From positions 434,001 to 498,000 of the forward strand of contig KV748182.1 of the NCBI GenBank assembly GCA_001692895.1: 64,000 bases of DNA, in the 5' to 3' direction. Within the stretch, counting starts at the first letter, position 1. Each line of letters opens with the position of its first letter. Source of the stretch: Cenococcum geophilum 1.58 (taxonomy: Eukaryota > Ascomycota > Dothideomycetes > Gloniales > Gloniaceae). Below the pieces are notes generated by a model. That model was not told the origin of the DNA. It did no database searches and was given only the letters and a program-made list of their open reading frames with translations. This document shows positions 47,241-58,700 of the stretch, piece after piece. Position numbers and translations under genes: made by a program.

Positions 47241-47817
47241 TCGGTTAGGCGGGGTATAAATAGCACTAGCTTTACGTCGCATTTGCTCTACTAAATTAGC
47301 TATTCGGCCTTCCTTATAGATAGGATTAGAAGGTATAGCGGTAATAATAAACTGTAGTAAATATAAGGGTAATTGATGTAGTAAATAAAGTGTTATATAG
47401 GCTTAAAGTTCCGTTAAATATTTTCATTAGAACTTCTATAGTTTACTAAGAATTAACTCTGTTAAAAGACCTTACTAACTATATAATACTAGTACGTGCA
47501 AATCGCTGACTGATTGCTCGGTTTAAGTTGAATTACCTTCTAACAGATACCTTTTAACGGTTTATCGAAACCCCCCTATTGGTATGGAATATGGAACGGA
47601 GGCTCGAAGGCAACATATTGAAACGGTGCCAAGAACCTTATTTTAACTACCGTATATAGTATAGCTTGCAAATTTGACGCACTTACCGATATGGAGGAGC
47701 TCCATATTTAAAAGTCGTTATATTTACCGAACGACCACCTTATATTTAGATTTAAGCTCCGTTTTGGTTAAATATGGAGCCTCCATATTGGATATAGAGG
47801 TATAACCGAATGGCCCC

Positions 47818-48240
47818 TAACTTATCTTTTACGACGCCGTATCTCCCCCCTTAATATTATAGATATAGGGCTGTAATATATATAGCTGTAGCTAGAATAT
47901 ATTGCATTGCAATAGGAGGCAAATTGCCGTTACGTATGGCAAGTTGCCGTTACATAAGGCAAGTTGCCATCACGTGTCGCCGCGGCACTAGCGTGGTAAG
48001 GAACCTTAAGTTCCTCACCCTTCTTCGTATTGAAAGACAAGATCTACCTACAACACCGCATAGTATATATTATTGTGATATATATATTCTGCACGTTGTT
48101 AAAGTATACTAATAATAGCTAAGGATATAAATACTTAAAGAATCTGTTATATTAATGTTCGTACTAACTTAATAGCACAAGTAAGTCGTATCCACGGGCA
48201 CGAAATACGTGTAGTATTGTATGCTTGTTTGGATGGTGAC
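47818..48240 (+). repeat. Partial Copia LTR remnant and AT-rich flank
   Basis: 47920-48015 repeats the GC-rich core of the Copia LTR at 3301-3420, including 'gtcgccgcggcactagcgtg', on the same strand. Ends are not resolved. The open frame 47924-48112 is inside it and is not a gene. Confidence 0.5.
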
Positions 48241-51200
48241 TGTTAATTCTATTAAGGTAGACTACGTGGTCTATATACTAACGCGCCTCCCCCCTAATTA
48301 GTTAGCACGTAGGTGGTTAGTGCACGAACGCGTATTTACGCGTTTATATACTAGGTGCTATAATTATACACTAGCGGTACTTAGAAAATAAAACCACTTA
48401 TATATAGCCTCCGTAATTGCCTTAATAGAACTATAAAATATATAAGAAAATATATAGGAAACTCCTCCCAAGGTGCCTTCTAGGCTGCCTTCCAAACGGT
48501 GCCCTAAGCTAGCCGTAAGTCCTACTTATGGTCCGTAAAATAAACCATACAGCCTTTTAACGGGCAGTAGACGAGCCATAAGTTAGATCTTAAGGGCCGC
48601 TAAGACGCTAGTGCTAAGCGAGCTAATAGCGATTTTCCGTGCCTGGCATGGAAAATTATAATTAGTGGATTTAACTTCTGTGGCAGAATATAGTAGAATT
48701 TGGCAGGTTACGTAAGTCCACTAAGTTCTATTATAGCTTTCTACCGTTTTCTACCTAATAACTTATAGTCCGTAGAATAGGCCGTATAATAAGCCGTACG
48801 GCCTTTTAACGGGCCATAGGCGTACTATAGGTACTCCGTTAGTCCCATTCTACCTATTTTATAACTTTTAGGTTAAGCTTATTTGTGTTAATTAGGGTTT
48901 TAAGGGCTTAATACGGCTTTGCCTTAGTTATAGCGTCTGCTAGGTTATTTCCGCCACTAATTTATTTAACCTCCGCAATTTTATATTGTTTGTAGGCCTA
49001 ATATAAGCACATTAGGTTGACTATAAGCCTCTTCTCTTATATTGTACCTAGTTTAACTAGGTAGTCATAGAGGGACTTTAAATTGGTGTATAAAACCAGG
49101 GGTAACTACTCTAGTTGTAGAATCTTCTAGACCGTTAATTTAATTGCAGCTGCTATATTAAAGCTATAAGCTAGTATATATAGTTTAGAGGCTAGTATAC
49201 TGCGGGTTACTTATTTACACTTAATTAAAGACTAGTGCAGTATATTTACGTCCTAATTATAGTCTATAAGTACGATTACAAAGCCGATTTACGATAATAG
49301 GTCCCTATTATTAGTAAAGGAGGCGTTTATAAATGCTAGTAAGCTAAGGGAACTTAGGTCTAGTGGTATAAAAGTAAGTTTCCTTACTATATTGTCAATT
49401 TGCTACTAAATGCACTTATTAAGCTACTTAATATTTTCTTTTTATAGATTTACTGCCTGGGCCGCAAAGGATAAATTGTAGGTAGATTTGGGTTAATAGA
49501 CTATAGCAATATAGGCGCCTCTTGCACGCTATGCAACGTATTAGTTCTTTATATTTATAGTCTTATAGGTCTCTCCGTAGGAGCTAGTAAGGTCTATAGG
49601 CTTTGCTATAACGGGCTTTAGGTTTTAAGCTTAGCGTTTCTAAGTTAGCTTAATTAGGTTGCCCTTTTATATAATTAGGCCTCTATTAAACTTAATCGGA
49701 TTCTACTTAGTTGACTACTCTTGCGGCTTTACTAAGAACTTAGCCTTTTATAGTTTAGTTTCTTTAGTGTCCGTAAAGGTCTAGTCTACTAGGAATAGGG
49801 TATTGTCTATTTAGAGTTTAATAATACTAAGCTGTTTAATGGGCTGTATAGGAGGCAGGGGTTATAGGTTAACTGTTTTATTTTAAGTTTACTAACGTGG
49901 TACTAGTAGTATATCTTAAATTAATGGTTTCTAGCTTCTAGTACCCTATAAAGAGGTTTTATAACCTATAAAATTGTTTTTAGTTATAGGTTAAGCTTAT
50001 AGGGTGGTTATATAAAGATGTCCCTACTTAGGTAGGTATTTAACTGCACGTAGGCTTGTGAGATGTCCCGTAAGTAAAGGGCTACGGGTTTAGTTTACTA
50101 TAGTCTAGGCATAAGTATAAGTATAATCTATTAACTAACTTATTAAATTATAGGCGATTGCGTAAGAATTAGGTCCTTTCCCTAGTTGTTATAAGCTTAT
50201 ATAATAAGCCTTAATTTCTTAAAAGCTTTATTAGTACTAGGGTGCTTAATCTTATTAATAAAGCGTAAGTTGAATATACGGACGCCTTGCGGAATATCTT
50301 TTTTTGTTATAACCATAAAGACGCCCTTTTTAAGTAGTCCGTTAATCTCTTTACGCTATAAGTCCGTAAAAGGGGTTTCCTATACTAGGACTGATATATC
50401 CGTAGGTAGAGATTATTTTACGGATATACCTATGGAGGTTAGGTAATTCTTTATTATAGGGTTCTTAGTTACGGGATACTTTTAGGGGCGTCTTTGGCTA
50501 CGCTTTATAGTAGGTTTAGCGGGTTTAGTAAGTTCCTAGGGGACTTCTAAGGTAGGTGGGGGTACTTCCAGTTTATCTAGTTTAACGTTATAGGTATTTT
50601 TTAATCGAAAGTAGGGTTTTACGGACGTACTTCTGAAGCTAGTTAGCCCGCTAGGAAGCTATACGCAGCACGTCTTATTTTCTACGGCTAGTAGGTAATA
50701 GGGTCCATTCTAGCTGCCACTTTTACACTATATAAGGACTTTAGAGTTAAGTAGGAGGTTATATACTAAGGTTGTATTAGGTCCGTTGCGGTAGTATAGG
50801 GCGTTATTAATAGTTTATTTGGCCTATAATTTGACTATTTCGGCCATTGCCTTCTATATTGTAGCTGCTCGTTCCGTAATAGATAGGGTAGAGGGGCCTA
50901 GGTTGCTTATCCTTAGGTAGGCTCTATAAACCAAGAGGGTAGGTACTAGTCCGTTAGGGCTAGCGGTGTTATTAACGGCTTTTACGGCCATCTATAAAGC
51001 TAGTTCCTTTTAGATATCCTTATACTCGTCCGTAATAATCTAATAAGCTTTTTATAGAGCTAGGTAAGCTTACTTAATAAGCCTAATAGACTAATACGCC
51101 TTAACTAGAACAGCTTTTGTTAATATAGCTATGGCTATAGCATACTGCTAGAATTTCTTGCTAATAAAGTTCCTATTAGTGTTGTAGGTAATATACTTAG

Positions 51201-52434
51201 GAGGTCTAATATACGTATTAATCCAGCAGGTCCGTAAAATATCCTAAGTATACTTTATAGATATATTTTGTAACCAACAGGCGGCTTAGTAGCGGGTTAC
51301 CTCGTTAATTATATATAATACTAGGCTGCCGTTAATATATATAATGTCTACATATACTAAGTGGTTAAAGTTAAGGTCCTTATAAAGGGTGAACTTAAAT
51401 TAGCCTAGGGAACGTCCGTATTTCTGGTAAAAGGAGTAGTATTTAGTTAGGTAATTAACTGCCTTCTTATTAATATTGTTGTGTCTAGAGTGTTTAAGGA
51501 CTCTATATAGCTTTTTGGCTAATAGGTAGCCAAAACGGTAGTATAGATAGTGGATCTCTATACTAGTAAGGTAGCACGGGTTATAGTTAAAAGATTCCTA
51601 AATATAGGTCTATAAAGTCTCTCCCTATATAAGAAACGGGTGTCTAAATCGTTATATAATTAGTAGGGTAATATACTTACTTCCTAGGGCAGTTGCGGGG
51701 CCGATTAAGGTATCCGTAATATTATTATAGTAAACCTATAACCTATCTATATCCGCAAGGCAAAGTAAAAAAGAGGTGTCTGCTTTTACTATATAGAAGT
51801 TAACTAGGCTAATTAGGGTCTTAACTATAACTAATTTAATTAATATAGTTAAGCTAATGCCGAATTGGACGTTTATAGCCCCAGTTTATATAATATTAAT
51901 GTCCGTATTATTATTTGCGGTGGTCCTATATATAAGGTATTGTCCATAGCCTATAGTAGACTTCTTAGAGGCGCCTATGTTAATTATAACACCATAAAAT
52001 TCCTTAGGGGTATAGCGTTCTGTAGTAATATATACAAATAGGTCCTGCTTATAATCTATAATATCTATAATAGGGGTACTTACGGAATAGTTTTTGGGTA
52101 TAACTAAGTATATAAAGGAACGGTCGGCTAATATAATTGTAATATTAAAGGCTTAGCTATCCGTAAAAGGTCTAAAAGTAGTTAGAAATATCTCTAGGGT
52201 CTCCTATTCCTAGTTATTTAGGTTAAAGTTAATTATAAGGGCTTCTATTAACTTATTAGGGGGCTTCTCTTCTTTCTCTCTTTTATATTCTAAGATAAAC
52301 TAGCTAATCTATTTATTAAATCTCTTCTTAGACCTATTACGTTTTTCCTAGGTATACCTTATAGACTAATATCCTTCCTTACTACATATAAAGTATTTCT
52401 GGCTTGTTTATCTATAGGGGTATACTTTTATATA

Positions 52435-52700
52435 CATCAGGAAATTTTTTTTTGGGCACGTTGTTGCAAACGAAAATCGGGGTCTGCAAAACCTGCGTAA
52501 GTCGCAAATTTGGCAATTTGCGGCGATTTGTAGCAATTTGCTACAAATACATAGGCTACCTATGCACGCGCCTGCCTTATCTATGTGTTTGTAGCAAATT
52601 GCTGCAAATCGCTATAAATTACCAAAATTGCGACTTACGCAGGTTTTGCAGACCCCAATTTTCGCTTGCAACAATATGCCTAAAAAAAAATTTCCTAATG
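52435..52700. repeat. 266-bp foldback at left end of the cassette
   Basis: Arms 52435-52549 and 52586-52700 are near-exact inverse complements (gacttacgcaggttttgcag in one arm, its complement in the other) around a loop of about 36 bp. Each arm starts with the TIR, so this alone could be a complete MITE whose right TIR was passed over when the arrays were added. Confidence 0.85.
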
Positions 52701-53605
52701 CAGAGGCTCTGCATGAGGCTCTATACAAAGCTCTGCATGCACGAAGCTCTACACGGAAGCTCTACACGAAGCTCTACACGAAGCTTTGCACGAGGCTTTA
52801 CACGAGGGCTCTTCACAAAACTCTGTGCGTACAGAGGCTCTGCCACGAGGCTCTACACAAAGTTCTACACGAATTCGTGGCACGAAGCTCTGCACGAAGC
52901 TCTAACGAAGCTCTACACGAAGCTCTACACGAAGCTCTACACGAAGCTCTACACGAAGCTCTACACGAAGCTCTACACGAAGCTTTGCACGAGGCTCTAT
53001 ACGAAGCCTCTACACGAAGCTCTACACGAAGCTTTGCACGATGCTCTACACGAAGCTTTGCACGATGCTCTACACGAAGCTCTACGTACAGAGGCTCTAC
53101 ACAAAGCTCTACACGGAAGCTCTGCACGAAGCTTTACACGAAGCTTTACACGAGGCTCTACACGAGGCTCTACACAAAGCTCTGGGTACAGAGGCTCTGC
53201 ACGAGGCTCTACACGAAGCTCTATACGAAGCTCTGCACGAAGCTCTACACAAAGCTCTACACGAAGCTCTACACGAAGCTCTACACGAAGCTCTACACGA
53301 AGCTCTACACGAAGCTCTACACGAAGCTCTACACGAAGCTCTTACGTACAGAGGCTCTGCACGAAGCTCTACACAAAAGCTCTGCACAAAGCTCTATATA
53401 AAAGCTCTACACGAAGCTCTGCATAAAGCTCTACGGAAGCTCTACACAAAGCTCTACATATAGAGGCTCTGCACGAGGCTCTGCGCGAAGCTCTACACGA
53501 GGCCCTCTGCGCGAAGCTCTACACGAGGCTCTACGCGAAGCTCTACACGAGGCTCTGCGCGAAGCTCTGCATACGGAGGCTTTACACGAAGCTCTACACA
53601 AAGCC
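52701..53605 (+). repeat. 12-bp minisatellite (gctctacacgaa)n, about 75 units
   Basis: Units are mostly exact with C/T variants (gctttgcacgag, gctctgcacgaa) and irregular interruptions 'gtacagaggctctgc' at about 53085, 53190 and 53345 that suggest a higher-order period. Five of six frames lack stops over long runs because of the unit's composition. I do not regard these frames as genes. Confidence 0.9.
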
Positions 53606-53759
53606 TTTGTGTGTGGGCGCGCGACACACTACTATCGGGTCCCCGCTATATTCCCGATAGCCTCTACACGTGCCTCTGCCAAGTATACCCCCCTATATAC
53701 ACCTAGGTAGCCACCCTCATTTTTTACCCTTCCTTACATCCTCCCTACCTAGGAAGACA

Positions 53760-54175
53760 CCAGAACGACAGCCAGCAGACAAACCGTTGCCGGAGCCAGA
53801 CGACCGTCGCCAGAGCTAGACGACCGTCAGAGCCAGACGACCGTCGTCAGAGCCAGACGACTGTCGCCGGAGCCAGATATAAACCGTCGCGCCCAGAAGC
53901 TGGAGACGACCGTCGCCCGGAGCCAGATAACCGTCCGCTAGAGCTAGACGACCCCGTCGTCAGAGCTAGACGACCGTCGTCAGAGCTAGACGGCCGTCGC
54001 CGGAGCTAGATGACCGTCGCCAGAGCTAGACAACCGTCAGCCAGACGACCGTCGTTAGAGCTAGACGACCGTCGCCGGAGCCAGATAACCGTCGCCAGAG
54101 CTAGACGACGTTAGAGCCAGACGACCGTCGTTATCGCCACACGACCGTCGCCAGAGCCACACGACAACCGTTCGA
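53760..54175 (+). repeat. Minisatellite based on ccagacgaccgtcg with agag spacer
   Basis: Roughly 18-bp units (ccagacgaccgtcgccagag type), about 20 copies, with losses and substitutions. 'cgaccgtcg' inside each unit is nearly self-complementary. Confidence 0.85.
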
Positions 54176-54235
54176 CGACCAGCCAGCGAATACGATAAAC
54201 GATTCGATTGATCGATCAAATCAAGGTGACATAGA

Positions 54236-54307
54236 CAGGTAGCACAGACAGGTAGGCACAGATAGGTAGGTATAGGCGGGTAGGTATAGACAGACAGACA
54301 GGTAGGT

Positions 54308-54342
<35 letters not shown>

Positions 54343-54355
54343 TAGGCAGGTAGGT

Positions 54356-54402
<47 letters not shown>

Positions 54403-54435
54403 TAGGCAGGCAGGTAGGCAGGCAGGTAAGTAGGC
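54236..54435 (+). repeat. (GGCA/GGTA)n tetranucleotide tract
   Basis: Runs of ggca with ggta variants, preceded by 'gacagacaggtag' words. Simple repeat. Confidence 0.95.
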
Positions 54436-54599
54436 AGATAATTTAGAGCCTCCGCGAGAGGCTTCCCCTTAACGCCTAAAGTAGATAGCTCTACATTTTA
54501 TATAGTTATAATATAAATATATTTAAAAGTATACTACAGAAATCTATGGAAATATGTGATAATTTGGTTATTATATAATATAATTATAATTTATATAGT

Positions 54600-54742
54600 T
54601 ACAATTTATACAGTTTTTACAATTCGTACAATTCGTACAATTCGTACAATTCGTATAATTCGTACAATTCGTACAATTCGTACAATTCGTACAATTCGTA
54701 CAATTCGTATAGTTTTTACAATTCGTACAATTCGTACAGTTT
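54600..54742 (+). repeat. 9-bp minisatellite (acaattcgt)n, about 14 units
   Basis: Exact or near-exact acaattcgt units with variants acagttttt and ataattcgt. The open frame 54556-54810 is a product of this repeat. Confidence 0.95.
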
Positions 54743-55502
54743 GCGCACTATTTATTTATAGGGTAGCATTTTGCCGTAATTTGCTATTAGGTGCTGTAAA
54801 TTTGTTATAAAACGCGCAAATTACTATTAGGGTGCTGCAAACTTGTTGCAAAACGTGCGTTTTACGCAAATTGCTATTAACCATATCCACCTGCCGCAAC
54901 CGTACGGTTTGTGGCAATTTGCCGCAAACCGCAACAACGAGCCCCAAAAAAAATTTCCTGATGTAGGGGTTGCTGCAGGGGTTATAGGTAGGACTTGGTT
55001 AGTATAGGTGCTACTAGCAGTAGCGGCGGTCTGTAAAGTAGACGTCTAAGTTTATTTATAGATATTAAATATCTATAATAAAGGCTTAAGTGCTACTTAG
55101 TAGGTTTAAGACTTTATAGGTTATAATAGAGGAGTATAGATTATTAATAAGGCCAGCTAAGGTATCTATAGGCTTATAGTAGGTGTATTTATAGGGCTCT
55201 ACTTCCTAGTAGGCCGTAATAAGTTTATTATATAGGAAGTCGTCTGTTTAAAGCTTAGCGTTAAGGCCGTACTATAGGTGCCAGAGGTCTTTAATAAGAA
55301 TTTGCAGGCACTCTATAGTCGATTTTTTAGTGTTTTTATTAATTACGGTCCGTAGCTTAGTCGCATTCCATTAGGTAAGGATATTACGCCTATATTCTAG
55401 TCCTTTAAAGTAGTTATAGGTAGCTTTATATAGCTTATTAAAGGGGACACTAAGGGGGTTGCTCTTAAGGTTAGTGTAGTAGTAGTTAAGTACTAGGCCG
55501 CG

Positions 55503-55729
55503 TGTTAGCGACTTAGTTAATCGAGGCATGAGCATAGTATGAGGGACGTGCAAGCCTGTACAATTGGATTGTCTATAAACAAGAATCTAAAGCTAAAGAA
55601 AGGAAAGGAGAAGAAGGGGAGCGCCGCTTGAAGCTATATACGATCTTCGCGTTACGTGACCGCAATATGCGGCAATCTGTAGCAACTTGCCGGTGCGTAG
55701 TTCTGCCAAGTTCTGCTAGTGCCGTAACA
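55503..55729 (-). repeat. 3' LTR of the minus-strand Gypsy
   Basis: 227 bp, TGTTAG...GTAACA. Confidence 0.9.
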
Positions 55730-58700
55730 TTATCCCCCCCTCTAAAAAAGCCTGCCCTTAGGCTTTGCCGCTAAAAGTCTTAGCAAGAGAATCTAACCAA
55801 TTAGACAACTTTAACCGCCGGTTGAAGTTCCTAGATATCTTAACACCTTATATAACTAAGAAATTTCTAGGGTGTTTTTGTCCTTATGTTCTTCTAGTAG
55901 CTTATTATTTTTATTATGCTAGCATTCTATCTACTTATCTAGGTACTTTAGCGGTCCGGGTTTATTAGGGTAACGGCTATAGAACTCCTAAAGCTTATAG
56001 GGGCTACCTATAAAGTTCTATATAGGGTACTAAGTAGGGTCCGGGTTATATCCTTTCTAACTAATACGATACTTTAACGTTCCCTTTATAAGTTTACAGG
56101 CCAGTATTTCTTTAATTTCCTATTTATTATTGTTATTAACTTAAATTAGTAGGGGAGGTTTATTCTTTTATTCGGGTAGTAGGTTATTTATAGCTTTCTA
56201 TAGCTTATCCGGTAAGAAGATAGGGTGGACTTTAATTAAGTTTAGGAGCTTAACCTTGTACGAGTTGCCTACTTTATTAAGAATCTTATACGGTCCTACC
56301 ACCTTATAGTTCAGCTTATGGCTAGGCCGTTCTGTCTTCTAGTTCTTTATTGTAACCTAGACTATATCGCCTATAGTAAAGTTAGGCTCGCGCCTATACT
56401 TATTTGCCTACTATTCCATTAATTTCTAAGCCTTTTCTAGGTTTATATGGGCTACTTTCTAGGCTTCTTCTAAGCGCTTAGCGTACTGCTAGGCTTCCTT
56501 ATAAGATAGTTTTTCGCGTATAGTCTGGGGCCCTTTTAGTCTTTCCCAGTTAAAGCTTATGTGGGGTAGGTAACCTATTTCTAGTTAAATAGGGGCAAAT
56601 CTGGTAAAGTTATGGGGTAGGGTCGCTTGGGCGTAGTCTATTAAGGGTAACAGTTCGGCCTAGTTATCCTAGAAGTAGTTAACGAAAGGCCGGAGTCTCT
56701 GGTCCAAGTATTAATTTATAATCTCTATTTAACCGTCTATCTAGGGGTGATATGCCGTAGAAAGCTTTAGCTTAATGCCTAGGATTTGGGTAAACTTATT
56801 CCAAAAGGCTAATATAAACTGTGGCCCGTGGTTAGATATAATAGTATCTAGTAGTCCGTAAATTTGGTAGACGTAGTAAATATATAGTTAGGCTGCCTCT
56901 TTAGCATTAATATTTTTGTAATAGGGAATTAAGAACGGGCGCTTGCTAAAGCGGTTAACTAGGATTATAACTATATTATATCCGTCACGGTCTGGAGGTA
57001 GCTTATAAAAGTCTATAGAGATATATTGCTAGGGGCGGTTGGGTATTAGGAGGGGTTTTAATAGTCCTAGGGTCTTATCTTGTGGGATTATAGACCTATA
57101 GTAGTTATTGCAGTTCCATATATAGCGGTTAATATTTATAACTATTCTAGGCCAGTAGTAGCGGTCGCCAATAATCCTACGGGTCTTATTCTTTCTAGGG
57201 TAGGCCGTAGAGACCTAGGTATGTGCTTTAGCAATAAGCCGAGTCCATAAGTTCTGTTTCTTTACCACTACTAGCTATTCCTAATACTTAAGTAATCCAT
57301 TTTCGAGGGACTATAGGCTAGTAACGTTCTTTGCCTTTTTACGGTACTCCTATAGAGAAGGGGCCATATAGTTTATCTATAGCAATTTGTCGATTAAGTC
57401 AAGTCCTAAAGGGTTAATAGGATACATCTTAGCGCCTAAGGGGTCTATACTTAGTTTTGCCTATATCCGGGGGTTAAGGTGCTCTGGTTATAGTAGCGTC
57501 TAGGTCTATAATAAGATCTTCGCAGCTATATAGTTACCTAGGTCTTATTCGCGCCTAGTAAGAGTATCCGCACGGTTTATAGCGCCTGGTCTATATATAA
57601 TTAAGAAGTTAAACTAAGATAGGACGTCTGCCTAGCGTGCCTACTGGGCCGTAAGGGCCTTAGTTATTATAAAGTATTCTAGGGCCTTATGATCTAATAC
57701 TACTTTAATAGGTTTAGGGGTTCCCTCTAGCTATATACGCCAGTGCTAAAAGCTAGAGATAATAGCCAGCATTTCTTTATTATAGATGTGGTAGTTTAGT
57801 TCAGCATCTATTATAGTCTTTAAATAGTATACGATAGGGTGCCATTCTCCGTCCGGTTGCTTCTAGGAAAAAACACCGGCTATTACGCCGTCTAAGGCAT
57901 TAGTTTCTAGCATTAAGGGCTGTTCTAGGTTAAAGTAGGCAAGTAGGGGGGCCAACACTAGCCGTTTTTTAAGCTTATTAAAGGCCTGTATATATATGGC
58001 GTTAAAGTAAAAGGGCTGGTCTTTCCTAGTAAGGCGGTTAAAAGGCCGGGTGATCCTACTGTAGTTTTTAATAAAATATTAGTAGAAGTTACAGAAACCT
58101 AAAAATAATTGCACCCCCTTTATAGTCCAAGGGGGCGTCCACTAGTTAATTACGGTCGTTTTCTCTAGGTTAGCCTTAATTCCGTCCATGCTAATAATAA
58201 AACCTAGGTACTTTGTACACTTAACACTAAATTCCAACTTCTTAATATTGGCCTAGAGGCCAGCTTCGCAGAGCCGTTATAGGACTTTATAAACGTGCTC
58301 CTTATATTCCAGTTTATTCTCCGAATAGATTATAATATTATCTAGATAGGCCGTATAGAAGTCGTTAAGGTAGTTAAAGAGTACATTATTTATATACCGC
58401 TGGTATATAGCTAGTCCGTTAGTTAGTCTAAAAGGAAGTACCTTATATTTATACGTCCTGTAATAGGTCTAGAATGTAGTAAGATCCTTAAACCCGGGGT
58501 CTATCCTAATTTGGTAAAAGGCCTGGCGGATATCGAGCTTTATAAAAACCTTAGCTTTACTTATTTGGGTAAGAGTCTTATTAAGTAAGGGCAGCGGGTA
58601 GCGGTTCTTGTAGGTTATATTATTTAGCTTATAGTAGTTAATACAGAAGCGTAGTCCTCTATTTAGCTTTTTAATAAAGAGAATAGGTAAGTTAAAAGGG

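Larger units (their letters stand above)
28911..47576 (+). mobile_element. PIF/Harbinger DNA transposon, split by retroelement insertions
   Basis: TIRs at 28911-28950 and 47537-47576 (GGGGGGTTTCGAT and continuing) match 37 of 40; the three differences are G/A. The flanking trinucleotide can be read as ATT on both sides, with the TIR then starting at A; TTA/TAT is the alternative. Own sequence is 28911-30279, 30896-32370 and 47241-47576, about 3.2 kb, with a transposase on the plus strand and a second ORF on the minus strand. That is the standard two-gene PIF/Harbinger layout. Confidence 0.8.
28389..47817 (-). mobile_element. Harbinger-like element, outermost level of a nested stack
   Basis: Own sequence is 28389-28910 plus 47577-47817. 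Ends read GGGTACGTTCGGTT and, inverted, GGGGCCATTCGGTT (12 of 17 positions match over the first 17), flanked by TAA at 28386-28388 and 47818-47820. TAA is the usual PIF/Harbinger duplication. Minus-strand reading of about 28800-28600 gives 'LLYGHEQRLVNLTRMRPEVF', which resembles the N-terminal part of Harbinger transposases. The reading breaks up towards the TIR, so this is a non-autonomous, truncated copy. Confidence 0.5.
52435..54963. mobile_element. TIR-bounded cassette of four tandem arrays, TA target duplication
   Basis: Both ends read CATCAGGAAATTTTTTTT inward and carry on to a shared 'cgttgttgc' word, flanked by TA at 52433-52434 and 54964-54965. The 2.5-kb interior holds, in order, a 266-bp foldback, a 12-bp array, a 'gacgaccgtcg' array, a (GGCA)n tract and a 9-bp array. 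No transposase is present. It interrupts the Copia gag, which resumes on the other side. TA target and TIRs suggest mobilisation by a Tc1/mariner-type enzyme; that is inference. Confidence 0.8.

Noticed and set aside
52404-53463. Long open frames (340, 257 and 140 aa) over the 12-bp minisatellite
   Set aside because: The unit gctctacacgaa has no stop in most frames, so overlapping frames stay open automatically. The peptides are pure 4-residue repeats with no start context or domain.
52701-54175. CRISPR-like array
   Set aside because: Units are 12 or 18 bp head to tail with no unique spacers, in a eukaryotic genome.
54556-54810. 84-aa Ile/Arg/Thr-rich open frame
   Set aside because: Product of the 9-bp repeat acaattcgt.
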